From UBA940 sp031548515 (GTDB taxonomy: Bacteria; Bacteroidota; Bacteroidia; Bacteroidales; Rikenellaceae), in contig JAVBRB010000024.1 in NCBI GenBank assembly GCA_031548515.1, positions 1-35,064 on the forward strand: a stretch of 35,064 nt of DNA, written 5' to 3'. A model generated the notes under the pieces. The model did not search any database and was not told where the DNA came from. It was given only the letters and a program-made list of their open reading frames with translations. Position 1 is the stretch's first letter, and each line of letters opens with the position of its first letter. Shown piece by piece: positions 13,735-20,962 of the stretch. The position numbers were made by a program, and so were the translations under genes.

Positions 13735-14244
13735 TTATTCCGCCGGAGAAGATTCGGGCACAGGAGGCACGGCAATTGGAGGCGGAGTGGACCCGTAACC
13801 CGGAGATACCCTGGCCGGAGTCACGCTCAATATCCCGTCAACTACGAACTTGGAATATCCGCGCCACGGTATGGCTCCGAAATATTCCTTGTAATGCAAT
13901 TCCACGATGCTCCCACCCATCCTCATAAGCGAATCGGCAATAGTCTTATCGGCTACGGAAAATATGAATTCGTTGGATGCGATGCCCTCTTTTTGCGTGG
14001 TCCTGAATCCGCTCTGAATAAGTTTCCCCTCGTAGGTCTTGAAGATCACGCCCTTGTATACCACATAATTCAGTTCGCCGGTCTTCACCCCTTCGCCGAA
14101 AGGATAATAGAAACGTATCGCAAAAAACACCGCGAATCCCACGATCAACACAAATATCGAGATGTTGCGTATCTTTTTGAATTTTTTCCTGCGTGCGGCT
14201 TTCTTATCGGCCTTGCCCTGTCCGGCCGGCTTGTTTTCCTCCAT
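13735..14244 (-). CDS. Single-pass membrane protein, Bacteroidota-specific type
   Basis: 169 aa. It has a basic N-terminus (KKAARRKKFKKIRN), one transmembrane helix (about 29-46), an extracytoplasmic domain starting FYYPFGEGVKTGELNYVVYKGVIFKTYEGKLIQSG, and a Pro-rich tail ending PESSPAE. Proteins with this GELNYVVYKGxxFKTYEGKLIQSG block are common in Bacteroidales and are sometimes labelled 6-phosphogluconate dehydrogenase, which the sequence does not support (recalled from memory). The ATG at 14244 is favoured over 14277 because a perfect -7 box at 14279-14286 would overlap an earlier start. Function unknown. Confidence 0.75.
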   Translation of the reverse strand: MEENKPAGQGKADKKAARRKKFKKIRNISIFVLIVGFAVFFAIRFYYPFGEGVKTGELNYVVYKGVIFKTYEGKLIQSGFRTTQKEGIASNEFIFSVADKTIADSLMRMGGSIVELHYKEYFGAIPWRGYSKFVVDGILSVTPARVSPGYGSTPPPIAVPPVPESSPAE

Positions 14245-14278
14245 AACATGAATTATTAAAATCGGTTGTTCGTCCATC

Positions 14279-14286
14279 CAAAGATA
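14279..14286 (-). promoter_or_regulatory. -7 promoter element for the 13735-14244 gene
   Basis: The minus strand reads TATCTTTG, a perfect TAnnTTTG, 34 bp before the chosen ATG, leaving a leader of about 28 nt. Confidence 0.55.
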
Positions 14287-14384
14287 GAGAGATTTTTACA
14301 ATAACCGGACCGACTGGGTCTGATAACGAAAATTTATTGCTAAATTGCGTTATTATTCACAACCGACAACCTAAAAACATTGAC

Positions 14385-15326
14385 ATGAAAAAACTTGTAA
14401 CTCTCACCGCCGCACTCTCAGTAACATTGGGCTGCATGGCGGCAAAACCGGTTCAACTCTCGCTGAACCTCAAGGAAGGCTGCGTTTACAGAATGGGTTC
14501 GGAAGCCTCGATTACCATAAATCAGAACGTGTTCGGCCAGACTCTCGATATAGACATGCTCATGAACGGAAGTTTCCTTTTCAAGGTGGAAAAAGCAGAC
14601 GTCGATGGTTACGACATGTCTGTGTGGTATGAAAGGCTGGCTATGAAGATGGACGGAATGATGGAAATGGAGGCTGATTCGGACAATCTTACGGAAGCCG
14701 ATCCGTTCTCCACCGCGATAAAGTCCCTGACCGGAAAACCATTCTCGCTCAGGATGGCCCGCAGCGGCAAGATCGTATCCATCGAAGGTGTCGAAGACAT
14801 GATGGTCGGAATGGTCTCCGAAATGGCAGAAAAATTCCCTGAAATGGACGAGGCTCAGATAGAGATGCTGAAAAACCAGATGTCCAACTCTTACGGCGGC
14901 GATTCTTTCAAGGGGAATATAGAAGCCGGTATGGTGGTATTTCCCGATAAACCGGTCTCGGTCGGCGACAGCTGGAGCAATCACATACGCATGCACTCAC
15001 AATTTACCATGGACGTCGAGGTGGTTTTCACCGTCGTCAAGATCGCCCCCCGTGGCATTACGATAAAATCCGAAGCCTTGCTGGCCACAGATCCGGACGA
15101 AGATCCGACAAACCTGAACGGGATGGAGGCAAAATACAATCTGGAAGGTGCGATGACATCGGAAACCGTTATCGATCCGGCTTCAGGGTGGACGGTTTCA
15201 GGCCGGATCTCACAAGACATGTCTGGAAATGTAACGATACTTCCGGGCGAACAAATGCCCGATGGATTCACGCTCCCGATGACCATAAAAACTGACATGA
15301 CCGTAACGGGAAGCATTCCCGAATAA
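14385..15326 (+). CDS. Secreted DUF6263-like protein
   Basis: 313 aa with a signal peptide (MKKLVTLTAALSVTLGCMA). The mature protein begins KPVQLSLNLKEGCVYRMGSEASITINQ and has repeated beta-strand blocks: FLFKVEKADVDGYDMSVWYE, GMVVFPDKPVSVGDSWSNHI, VVFTVVKIAPRGITIKSEALL, ending in a TIKTDMTVTG strand. This fits the DUF6263 group of Bacteroidota envelope proteins, whose function is unknown. The central region (about 90-190) is Met- and acid-rich. Cys17 could be lipidated (VTLGC), though the following residues also suit signal peptidase I. The ATG at 14385 was preferred to the extension at 14337 for the signal peptide. A terminator follows. Confidence 0.75.
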   Translation: MKKLVTLTAALSVTLGCMAAKPVQLSLNLKEGCVYRMGSEASITINQNVFGQTLDIDMLMNGSFLFKVEKADVDGYDMSVWYERLAMKMDGMMEMEADSDNLTEADPFSTAIKSLTGKPFSLRMARSGKIVSIEGVEDMMVGMVSEMAEKFPEMDEAQIEMLKNQMSNSYGGDSFKGNIEAGMVVFPDKPVSVGDSWSNHIRMHSQFTMDVEVVFTVVKIAPRGITIKSEALLATDPDEDPTNLNGMEAKYNLEGAMTSETVIDPASGWTVSGRISQDMSGNVTILPGEQMPDGFTLPMTIKTDMTVTGSIPE

Positions 15327-15391
15327 CTGTCAGGCACGCTACCGATACCGTCACAGCCACAAAACCGCTCCGCGAGCACATCCATCCATCT

Positions 15392-15426
15392 AAAACAGAC
15401 AGCCGGAAGGTTGTCTGTTTTATTTT
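15392..15426 (+). terminator. Terminator after the DUF6263-like gene
   Basis: A 10-bp perfect stem (AAAACAGACA 15392-15401 with TGTCTGTTTT 15412-15421) continues into ATTTT. Confidence 0.85.
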
Positions 15427-15655
15427 GCGCAATATCACTCCGCCAATATATCCCGACACAGGGAAATCGCTCCGCAAATATTGCGGTTATTGCACCTTGC
15501 CGACAGGTAACCGATAATGCCGGCTAAATAAAACCCGCGCATAACACACTGCGAAACAGCGATTTTCAGCTCGAAAAAAAGTTTGGCCCGTCTTTTGGTA
15601 TATTTTAAAGTCGATAACGAAAAAATTATTACCAACTTTTTAAACATTATTCAAT
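15427..15655. other. Rest of the 329-bp gap before the DUF4136 gene
   Basis: It contains a small perfect hairpin CCGCAA/TTGCGG (15472-15486) and, near its end, a -7-like TATATTTT (15599-15606, one mismatch) that may serve the downstream lipoprotein gene. No gene was seen. Confidence 0.4.
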
Positions 15656-16267
15656 ATGAAAAAACTACTGTTTCTCTTAATTGCGCCTTTTGCAGTAATG
15701 GCATGTCAAAAGGCCCCGGATTTCGATCAGTTGAGCGATGACTACCTTGTAGTCACCACGTATAATCCGGATTTCAATTTCAGCACTCCCACCAACGTTT
15801 ATGTCCCGCCCAGCATAGCATTGCTGGACAGCTCAAGCGGAACGCCTGACGTATGGAACGATTCCGACGCTCAAAGCATCCTCGCAAAATTCACGCTCGA
15901 ACTGGAAGACGCAGGATACACTGTAGTTGACACAGAAGCGGGCGCCGACCTCATCCTTGGCGTAAGCTTCCTGGAAGACATCACTTATTTCGTGGACTAC
16001 TATAGCTATTACTGGTGGTGGGATCCATATTGGGGCTACTGGCCTTACTGGTACTATCCTTATCCGGTAGTGTACGGCTACGCCACCGGCTCCCTCATAG
16101 CCGAACTGCTTAATCCCGCCGATATGAACGAGGCCGACAATACGCTTCCTACGGTATGGTACGCATATATCACGGGCGACGAATCAGGTTCGGAAGATTA
16201 TGACACGCAGCGCATAATCACCGGTATCAACAAAGCGTTCACGCAGTCCAAATACATAAAGAAATAG
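15656..16267 (+). CDS. DUF4136 lipoprotein
   Basis: 203 aa with a lipoprotein signal ending LIAPFAVMAC (lipid on Cys17). The DUF4136 pattern is present: DYLVVTTYNPDFNFST near the start, KFTLELEDAGYTVVDTEAGADLILGVSFLED in the centre, and IITGINKAFTQSKYI at the end. A striking aromatic stretch (about 118-140, YYSYYWWWDPYWGYWPYWYYP) separates the halves; such Trp/Tyr-rich loops recur in this family. The role is unknown. A start-to-stop spacing of 64 bp and no terminator suggest an operon with the beta-barrel gene at 16332. Confidence 0.85.
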   Translation: MKKLLFLLIAPFAVMACQKAPDFDQLSDDYLVVTTYNPDFNFSTPTNVYVPPSIALLDSSSGTPDVWNDSDAQSILAKFTLELEDAGYTVVDTEAGADLILGVSFLEDITYFVDYYSYYWWWDPYWGYWPYWYYPYPVVYGYATGSLIAELLNPADMNEADNTLPTVWYAYITGDESGSEDYDTQRIITGINKAFTQSKYIKK

Positions 16268-16331
16268 ACGGCCTGAATCGGAATACCCGGAAAGAAAAAT
16301 GAATCAGACAAAAATGATAAAAACAATACCT

Positions 16332-16961
16332 ATGAAAACACTTAAAAAAATATATCTTGCGGCAGCCGTTCTCGCAGCAGTATGCCTGTGGACACTTCCG
16401 GTACAGGCCCAGAACAGTTACTACGCCAATATAGACTGGCAGTTCAACAATACTATGGGCACCGGTTTCGCCGATAAATTCAACGGTTGGGGCGGTAACT
16501 TCGAAGGAGGCGCCTATCTGGGCGGATCCAATTTCGCGATCGGCGGTTTTTTGAACTTCCAGACGAACAACGAGTACATTTCCATGCGGACGCTGCCGAT
16601 AGGCACCAACGGCTCGGTAACGACCGACCAGCAGCATTCAATCTTCCAGTTGCCTTTCGGTGTCACCGGACGCTACAGCTTTAACGACAGGACCGGAATC
16701 TTCGCACCCTATCTGGCTCTGAAACTCGGAGCCAACTACTCTGAGATGACCAGCTATTATTCGGCTTTCGAAAGCTATGACGATACCTGGGGATTCTATG
16801 TTTCGCCTGAGATCGGCACGGTGATCTATCCCGCCGCCACGCGTAATTTCGGGTTCCATCTCGCAGTTTACTACGGCTATGCGACCAACAAGGCAAGCAC
16901 GTTCTACTACTCTGTGAAGGGGATAAACAACGTCGGTCTGCGCGTGGGTATCAGCTTCTGA
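16332..16961 (+). CDS. Outer-membrane beta-barrel protein
   Basis: 209 aa. The signal peptide (MKTLKKIYLAAAVLAAVCLWTLPVQA) is cleaved before QNSYY. The mature protein shows alternating aromatic/polar strands (NFEGGAYLGGSNFAIGGFLNF, FQLPFGVTGRYSF, APYLALKLGANY, GVRVGISF-like ending GLRVGISF) and ends in Phe, the usual C-terminal signal for the BAM complex. It is most like the small 8-stranded OmpA/OmpX/OMP_b-brl type. Two earlier in-frame ATGs (16299, 16314) are possible starts, but 16332 gives the best signal peptide. It is probably co-transcribed with the DUF4136 gene. Substrate or partner unknown. Confidence 0.82.
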   Translation: MKTLKKIYLAAAVLAAVCLWTLPVQAQNSYYANIDWQFNNTMGTGFADKFNGWGGNFEGGAYLGGSNFAIGGFLNFQTNNEYISMRTLPIGTNGSVTTDQQHSIFQLPFGVTGRYSFNDRTGIFAPYLALKLGANYSEMTSYYSAFESYDDTWGFYVSPEIGTVIYPAATRNFGFHLAVYYGYATNKASTFYYSVKGINNVGLRVGISF

Positions 16962-16984
16962 CGTAGCCCACACATACTTTTTGC

Positions 16985-17028
16985 AAAACAACCGGGCTGC
17001 TGCGTCATAGCAGCCGCCCGGTTGTTTT
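16985..17028 (+). terminator. Terminator after the beta-barrel gene
   Basis: A long two-part hairpin: AAAACAACCGGGC pairs with GCCCGGTTGTTTT, with an inner GGCTGCT/AGCAGCC stem. It ends in TTTT. Confidence 0.88.
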
Positions 17029-17077
17029 CACACAGATCTCATTCACTTAAAGACATTTAACTACCGAATAACAGATC

Positions 17078-17815
17078 ATGAAAAGAATAACGATTATTTT
17101 CTGTTTCCTGTTTATTTTCTGCCTGCCAACGGCAAAGGCGGCGCAGGCCGACTCTGTCAGCGTCTACATACTCAAACGCATGGCAGCCAATATACAGGGT
17201 TCACCTGCCCTTTCGTTCGACGTCGCCACTTTCTACGACGTGGCGGTAGACGGCATGGGCTACATAAAACACAGCGACCTGTCGACAGTACACATTTCCC
17301 ATCCGAACAAGTTCATCGTGGACCGTTCAGGCGACAAAGGCAAGCAACTCGCAGTATACGACGGCAGCAAACTCCAGGTCTATAACATGGCGGCCAACAC
17401 CTATTCAAAAGTCGCCATGAAAGGCCCGGTCGCTTCTGCAATGCACCAGGCGGCCACCGACTACGGCATGGAATTCCCCGCGGCCGATTTCTTCTATCCG
17501 GGCTTCGTGAACGACGCCGTATCAACCACGTCCGTCATCTCTTATCTGGGCATTACCGAGATAGAAGGCATAAAATGCTTCCACATTGTTGCGACCGGCG
17601 ACGATATGATCTGGCAGCTGTGGATTTCCAGCGATGTCCTGACGCTCCCCGCCAGGATGGTCATAACCTACACCGGCGTAGAAGGCTGTCCCCAGTACCA
17701 GGCCGACTATCGCAACTGGAGCCTCGGCGGGACAGCGGGCAAAGCCGTCTTCGATTTCACGCCTGTGCCCGGAGCAAGGGAAGTACAGATGAAAAAAATC
17801 ACTCCCGAAAAATAA
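17078..17815 (+). CDS. Secreted DUF2092 protein (LolA-like fold)
   Basis: 245 aa with a signal peptide (about 1-22, ending AKA). The DUF2092 pattern follows: LKRMAANIQGSPALSFDVATFYDV, HISHPNKFIVDRSGDKGKQLAVYDGSKLQVYNMAANTYSKVAM, ISYLGITEIEGIKCFHIVATGDDMIWQLWISSDVLTLPARMVITY, FDFTPVPGA. Members resemble the lipoprotein carrier LolA/LolB fold and are periplasmic; the ligand is not known. Its stop is 4 bp before the DUF6515 start, so the pair forms a tight operon, an arrangement that suggests joint function. Confidence 0.85.
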   Translation: MKRITIIFCFLFIFCLPTAKAAQADSVSVYILKRMAANIQGSPALSFDVATFYDVAVDGMGYIKHSDLSTVHISHPNKFIVDRSGDKGKQLAVYDGSKLQVYNMAANTYSKVAMKGPVASAMHQAATDYGMEFPAADFFYPGFVNDAVSTTSVISYLGITEIEGIKCFHIVATGDDMIWQLWISSDVLTLPARMVITYTGVEGCPQYQADYRNWSLGGTAGKAVFDFTPVPGAREVQMKKITPEK

Positions 17816-17819
17816 AACT

Positions 17820-18599
17820 ATGAAAACAATGATCAAAAATATGCTAACGGCGACCGGAGCAGGCCTGATTGCTATGGCCATTATTCTTCCTGCATCGGCC
17901 CAACGCATGAGGCACCGTCCTCCCATGGGAGGAGGCACAACGTTCCACCAACCGGTACCGCATCCCCAACCGCCGCGGCCTGCGCCACATCCGCAGCCAC
18001 ACCCCCAACCTGCGCCGCATCCCGTACCCCATCCGGTACCGCCGCCTCCACCGCCACATCCGTATCCATACCACCCGTACCCTTATCATCCGCCGGTGGT
18101 GATCAACAATTTCTGGGGAGTCCATCCATACGCGTGGCATCCATATTACCCTTACAACTGGGGTTATTACTGGCATCCCATCGGATGGTTCACCGCAACA
18201 TTGGCCACGACGGCCGTCATAGTGGCGGTAGTAGACAGCAGCACCTCCCAAAAAACCGATTATTACTATGACGGTGGCGTATTTTACTCAAAGACCGACG
18301 GAGGCTACGTGGCAGTAGCCGCTCCGGTCGGAGCCGAGATAAAATCGCTGCCGCAAGGCTACACCACTGTAGCAGTAGACAAAAAGACCTACTATTATTA
18401 CGGAGGGACTTTCTTCCAGTCGAAAGGCGACTCATACAAAGTGGTGAAAGCGCCGGAAGGAGCGGTTGTGAAAAACCTGCCGCAGGGTGCCCAGGAAGTG
18501 GACGTCAAGGACAGCAAACTCCTCGAATACCAGGGAACCTATTACCAGCCGATCATGCAAAACGGCGAGGACGCCTACGAGGTGGTGAAAGTGGAGTAA
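17820..18599 (+). CDS. DUF6515-type envelope protein with a His/Pro-rich region
   Basis: 259 aa with a signal peptide (about 1-27, ILPASAQ). Residues 36-95 are almost only Pro, His, Gln, Tyr and Arg (repeats like PHPQP, PHPVP, HPYPY). A Trp/Tyr-rich stretch follows (WGVHPYAWHPYYPYNWGYYW), then a hydrophobic segment (about 122-140) that could span the membrane, and finally three repeats of a YYYxGGxFF/YSK motif (about 148-255) with APVGAEIKSLPQGY and APEGAVVKNLPQGA. The last part matches DUF6515. The His-rich tract could bind metal, which is inference. It is the second gene of an operon with DUF2092. Confidence 0.8.
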   Translation: MKTMIKNMLTATGAGLIAMAIILPASAQRMRHRPPMGGGTTFHQPVPHPQPPRPAPHPQPHPQPAPHPVPHPVPPPPPPHPYPYHPYPYHPPVVINNFWGVHPYAWHPYYPYNWGYYWHPIGWFTATLATTAVIVAVVDSSTSQKTDYYYDGGVFYSKTDGGYVAVAAPVGAEIKSLPQGYTTVAVDKKTYYYYGGTFFQSKGDSYKVVKAPEGAVVKNLPQGAQEVDVKDSKLLEYQGTYYQPIMQNGEDAYEVVKVE

Positions 18600-18673
18600 C
18601 CCGGCGGCCTGCAGATTCTCAGACCGTGCAGGCAAACATGTGGAAAACCTCCACGGCCGTACCGGCTGAACAC

Positions 18674-18705
18674 AAAAAGACCCGCACGAAAATGCAGGTC
18701 TTTTT
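18674..18705 (+). terminator. Terminator after the DUF6515 gene
   Basis: AAAAAGACC (18674-18682) pairs with GGTCTTTTT (18697-18705), with an inner GCA/TGC stem. The A-rich left base may also allow function on the minus strand for the convergent gene at 18812. Confidence 0.75.
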
Positions 18706-18811
18706 GTTTGGATTCATGTTCCTGCGGGATTACAGGCACTCCCGGCTATGCTCCAGCCTTCCATCTTCGACAGGCGGGGCCACATGCCGCAGAAAATAAA
18801 GCAGGAACCAT

Positions 18812-19099
18812 CTATGAAAAGATTGCGGCGATCGGGTCGTAAAACAGCAGCCTCGGCCCGGAATAGCGCATCACTTTACGGATATGTTCGCGCATATCAG
18901 GCTTGTAGCAATGCGTAACGCATTTTTTACAGGCCGGTTTGCCGTTCCCGTAATGGCAGCAGTCCAGGCGTAAAAGGGCATAATCGAGCAGTTCGCGGCA
19001 TGCGGGACACAACTCTTTGTTGCCCTCCGCACGGCGGCAGTATAGGCGGATCATCCGCTCCACCGTCCGTTTTTCGCGCCATATGCGGTCCATTGCCAT
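18812..19099 (-). CDS. YgbA-type nitrous oxide-stimulated promoter family protein
   Basis: 95 aa, standard for the YgbA_NO family. It is Cys-rich (C21, C31, C34, C47, C48, C57, C60, C64) with the hallmark block CKKCVTHCYKPDMREHIRKVMRYSGPRLLFYDPI. In enterobacteria ygbA is induced by nitric oxide and supports growth under nitrosative stress; its biochemistry is not settled. The cysteine arrangement suggests a metal or Fe-S site, which is inference. The start may be Met1 or Met3. A palindromic repeat (copy 2) begins within a few bases upstream of the ATG, so any promoter must lie in or beyond that repeat. Confidence 0.88.
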   Translation of the reverse strand: MAMDRIWREKRTVERMIRLYCRRAEGNKELCPACRELLDYALLRLDCCHYGNGKPACKKCVTHCYKPDMREHIRKVMRYSGPRLLFYDPIAAIFS

Positions 19100-19101
19100 T
19101 T

Positions 19102-19357
19102 AATTCAGAGTGAACTCTGCTTAAGCAAAACGAAAATCCGCCGAAGTGCGGCCTTTGAGCGGCGACAGGACCCTCCCATATTCAGGGGAGGGCGGCGACA
19201 GGACCCTCCCATATTCAGGGGAGGGCGGTGAGATGGGTGATCACACCTCACTGCGGCTTTTCCAAAGCCGCTAACATGGGTCCTGGATAAGGATCTTTGA
19301 GATAACATATTTAAACGCAATTAGAAAATAAAAATTCTTATCCAAAGCTCACGTTTA
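19102..19357. repeat. Palindromic dispersed repeat, copy 2
   Basis: It shares copy 1's plan. The left part has CTTAAGCAAAACGAA and ATCCGC, and the CCTCCCATATTCAGGGGAGG hairpin, here doubled as a 33-bp tandem repeat (about 19154-19219). GGTGATCACAC, the GCGGCTTT/AAAGCCGC hairpin, and the inner and right ends (TAACATGGGT and, on the other strand, TAAACGTGAGC) with GGATAAG follow. Its left side is more degraded (GTGAACTC). It fills the gap between the ygbA start and the stop codon of the transporter gene (TGA at 19358-19360). Confidence 0.75.
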
Positions 19358-20644
19358 TCAGTATCCGATCAGCCAGGCCAGAAGAAATACCACACCCAGC
19401 GTGAATAGCACGTTGAAAGTCTGCGCCGTAAGGAACGCCACGGTGGCTTTTCGGTTCGAGGCCGTCACGAACGTTCGAAAGTCGGTTTCCAGTCCGATGG
19501 AGGTGAATCCCAGGGCGAACCAAAGTCCCTGCGACTTCTTGAGCACATCGGTCATCGGCACGTTCTGCGAAGGGTCGATAAAGAACGAGAATACGAGCGA
19601 AGCGGCCATAAAACCGAGCACGAATTTCGGGAAGCGTTCCCACAGCAGTTTGAGACCAGGCCGGTCGGCATATTTGTTGCCGGAACCTTTCTTGCCGCGT
19701 CCGTGCGACCAGGCCCAGTAGATAGAGATGCAGAAAGCGGCAACCCCGAGTAGCACGTTCTGCGCCGACTTTACGATCACGCTGGCATCGCGGGCTTCGT
19801 CTCCGCAAATTGCTCCGGTGGCAACTACGGCTCCGGTAGTATCGACCGTTCCGCCGATCCACGCCCCGGCCATCGCCCCGTCGATGCCGATGAGTTTCGC
19901 CAATGCGGGCATCAGGAATATCATCGGCACGGCCACTACCATCACCAGCGACACCACGTAGGACAATTTGGTTTTGTCTCCCTTTATCGCCCCCGCCGTC
20001 GCCACGGCTGCCGACACTCCGCAGATCGACACTGCGCTCGACAACATCATCGCCATTTCCTCGTCTATTTTCATCTTCCGGCAGAGCCACCAGGCGAAGT
20101 ACCACACCCCTAAAACCACCAGCACCGACTGCAGGATACCCACGGCACCCATCTGCAACAGCTTGTCAAACAGCACGGTGGTACCCAGAAGTACAAGTCC
20201 GATCTTGACGTACATTTCCGAATTGAGCGCTCCCCTGATCCACTCCGGAACGCCGAACACATTGCGTATCAACAACCCCAGCAGCAGGCTGAAGATAACG
20301 GTTTCTATGCCCCAATCCTTCATGTAGGCGTTCCCGGCAAGCGTCATTGCAATGAATGTCAGCACGAAAAGCACAGTGAATCCTGCGCTGTCCTTCAGCC
20401 TTTTGCCAGACAATGCGCCGGCTACCAGTACCATCACGAATGACGAAGCGAAAACGATCAGCGAGTGGCCGAGATTGTCCAGGGCGAATACTTTGTCCGT
20501 CAGTTCATCCGTGTTAGACCAACTGAACGACGGCCACGGGATCCCGATCTGGATCGAATAGATCAAAATAACGACCAGAATGATCAAGGCGCCGGTGAGT
20601 GTCGAGGCCCAATCCTCGCTCATGGTAAATTTTTTAGCTTTCAT
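19358..20644 (-). CDS. YeiH/UPF0324 family putative sulfate exporter
   Basis: 428 aa with about ten to eleven hydrophobic helices. Family landmarks are LGLLIRNVFGVPEWIRGAL, KIGLVLLGTTVLFDKLL, SSAVSICGVSAAVATAGAIKGDK, and GAWIGGTVDTTGAVVATGAICGDEA with KSAQNVLLGVAAF. The family (E. coli YeiH, Cons_hypoth698) is annotated as a putative sulfate exporter on limited evidence; direction and substrate are uncertain. It is longer than E. coli YeiH (about 350 aa), mainly through an N-terminal extension with extra helices before residue 90. The ATG at 20644 was chosen because a perfect -7 box at 20666-20673 would overlap the next upstream start (20668). The C-terminal stop abuts repeat copy 2. Confidence 0.88.
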   Translation of the reverse strand: MKAKKFTMSEDWASTLTGALIILVVILIYSIQIGIPWPSFSWSNTDELTDKVFALDNLGHSLIVFASSFVMVLVAGALSGKRLKDSAGFTVLFVLTFIAMTLAGNAYMKDWGIETVIFSLLLGLLIRNVFGVPEWIRGALNSEMYVKIGLVLLGTTVLFDKLLQMGAVGILQSVLVVLGVWYFAWWLCRKMKIDEEMAMMLSSAVSICGVSAAVATAGAIKGDKTKLSYVVSLVMVVAVPMIFLMPALAKLIGIDGAMAGAWIGGTVDTTGAVVATGAICGDEARDASVIVKSAQNVLLGVAAFCISIYWAWSHGRGKKGSGNKYADRPGLKLLWERFPKFVLGFMAASLVFSFFIDPSQNVPMTDVLKKSQGLWFALGFTSIGLETDFRTFVTASNRKATVAFLTAQTFNVLFTLGVVFLLAWLIGY

Positions 20645-20665
20645 AATCGTTTGCCGGATTTTCTG

Positions 20666-20673
20666 CAAATATA
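20666..20673 (-). promoter_or_regulatory. -7 promoter element of the YeiH-family gene
   Basis: On the minus strand TATATTTG, a perfect TAnnTTTG, lies 21 bp before the ATG at 20644. It directly follows a strong hairpin (20675-20707), so terminator and promoter are merged. Confidence 0.6.
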
Positions 20674-20674
20674 A

Positions 20675-20707
20675 GCATCCCGCCGGTTCTTGAAGGCGGC
20701 GGGATGC
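20675..20707 (-). terminator. GC-rich hairpin, probable terminator downstream of aspS
   Basis: An 11-bp perfect stem GCATCCCGCCG (20675-20685) with CGGCGGGATGC (20697-20707) and an 11-nt loop. On the minus strand it is followed by TTATATTTG, moderately T-rich, which doubles as the next gene's -7 box. Confidence 0.6.
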
Positions 20708-20962
20708 AAATTAAGTATTTATACTCCATACCTACAACGATTTATACCCATATCCCACACCGGATTCCTTCGAGAATCACAGCTTCGACTGCCGCATGGA
20801 CTTTCGGCAAACACCCGTCGGAGTCGAATCCGTCCCGGCAGTATGCCGGGAATATGGAGTCGGTAATGAACAGCCTGGGAGTATAAGACAGTCTCCTTGC
20901 ACATGCAACCGACAGCCGAAAGCAACGCGACCGATATGCAGGCCGGGATTCTCAAATCCCGG
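20708..20962. other. Non-coding, hairpin-rich region 3' of aspS
   Basis: There are several short perfect inverted repeats: GATTC/GAATC (20763-20778), TTCGACT/AGTCGAA (20784-20828), CCCGGCA/TGCCGGG with a 3-nt loop (20834-20850), and CCGGGATT/AATCCCGG (20943-20962) directly after the aspS stop. No gene was recognised; a 78-codon minus-strand frame here has no supporting features. Confidence 0.45.

Noticed and set aside
20719..20955. Minus-strand 78-codon frame with a signal-like start downstream of aspS
   Set aside because: The residues after the start are Arg/Cys-rich without domain pattern, and the frame overlaps hairpins; no start-site support.
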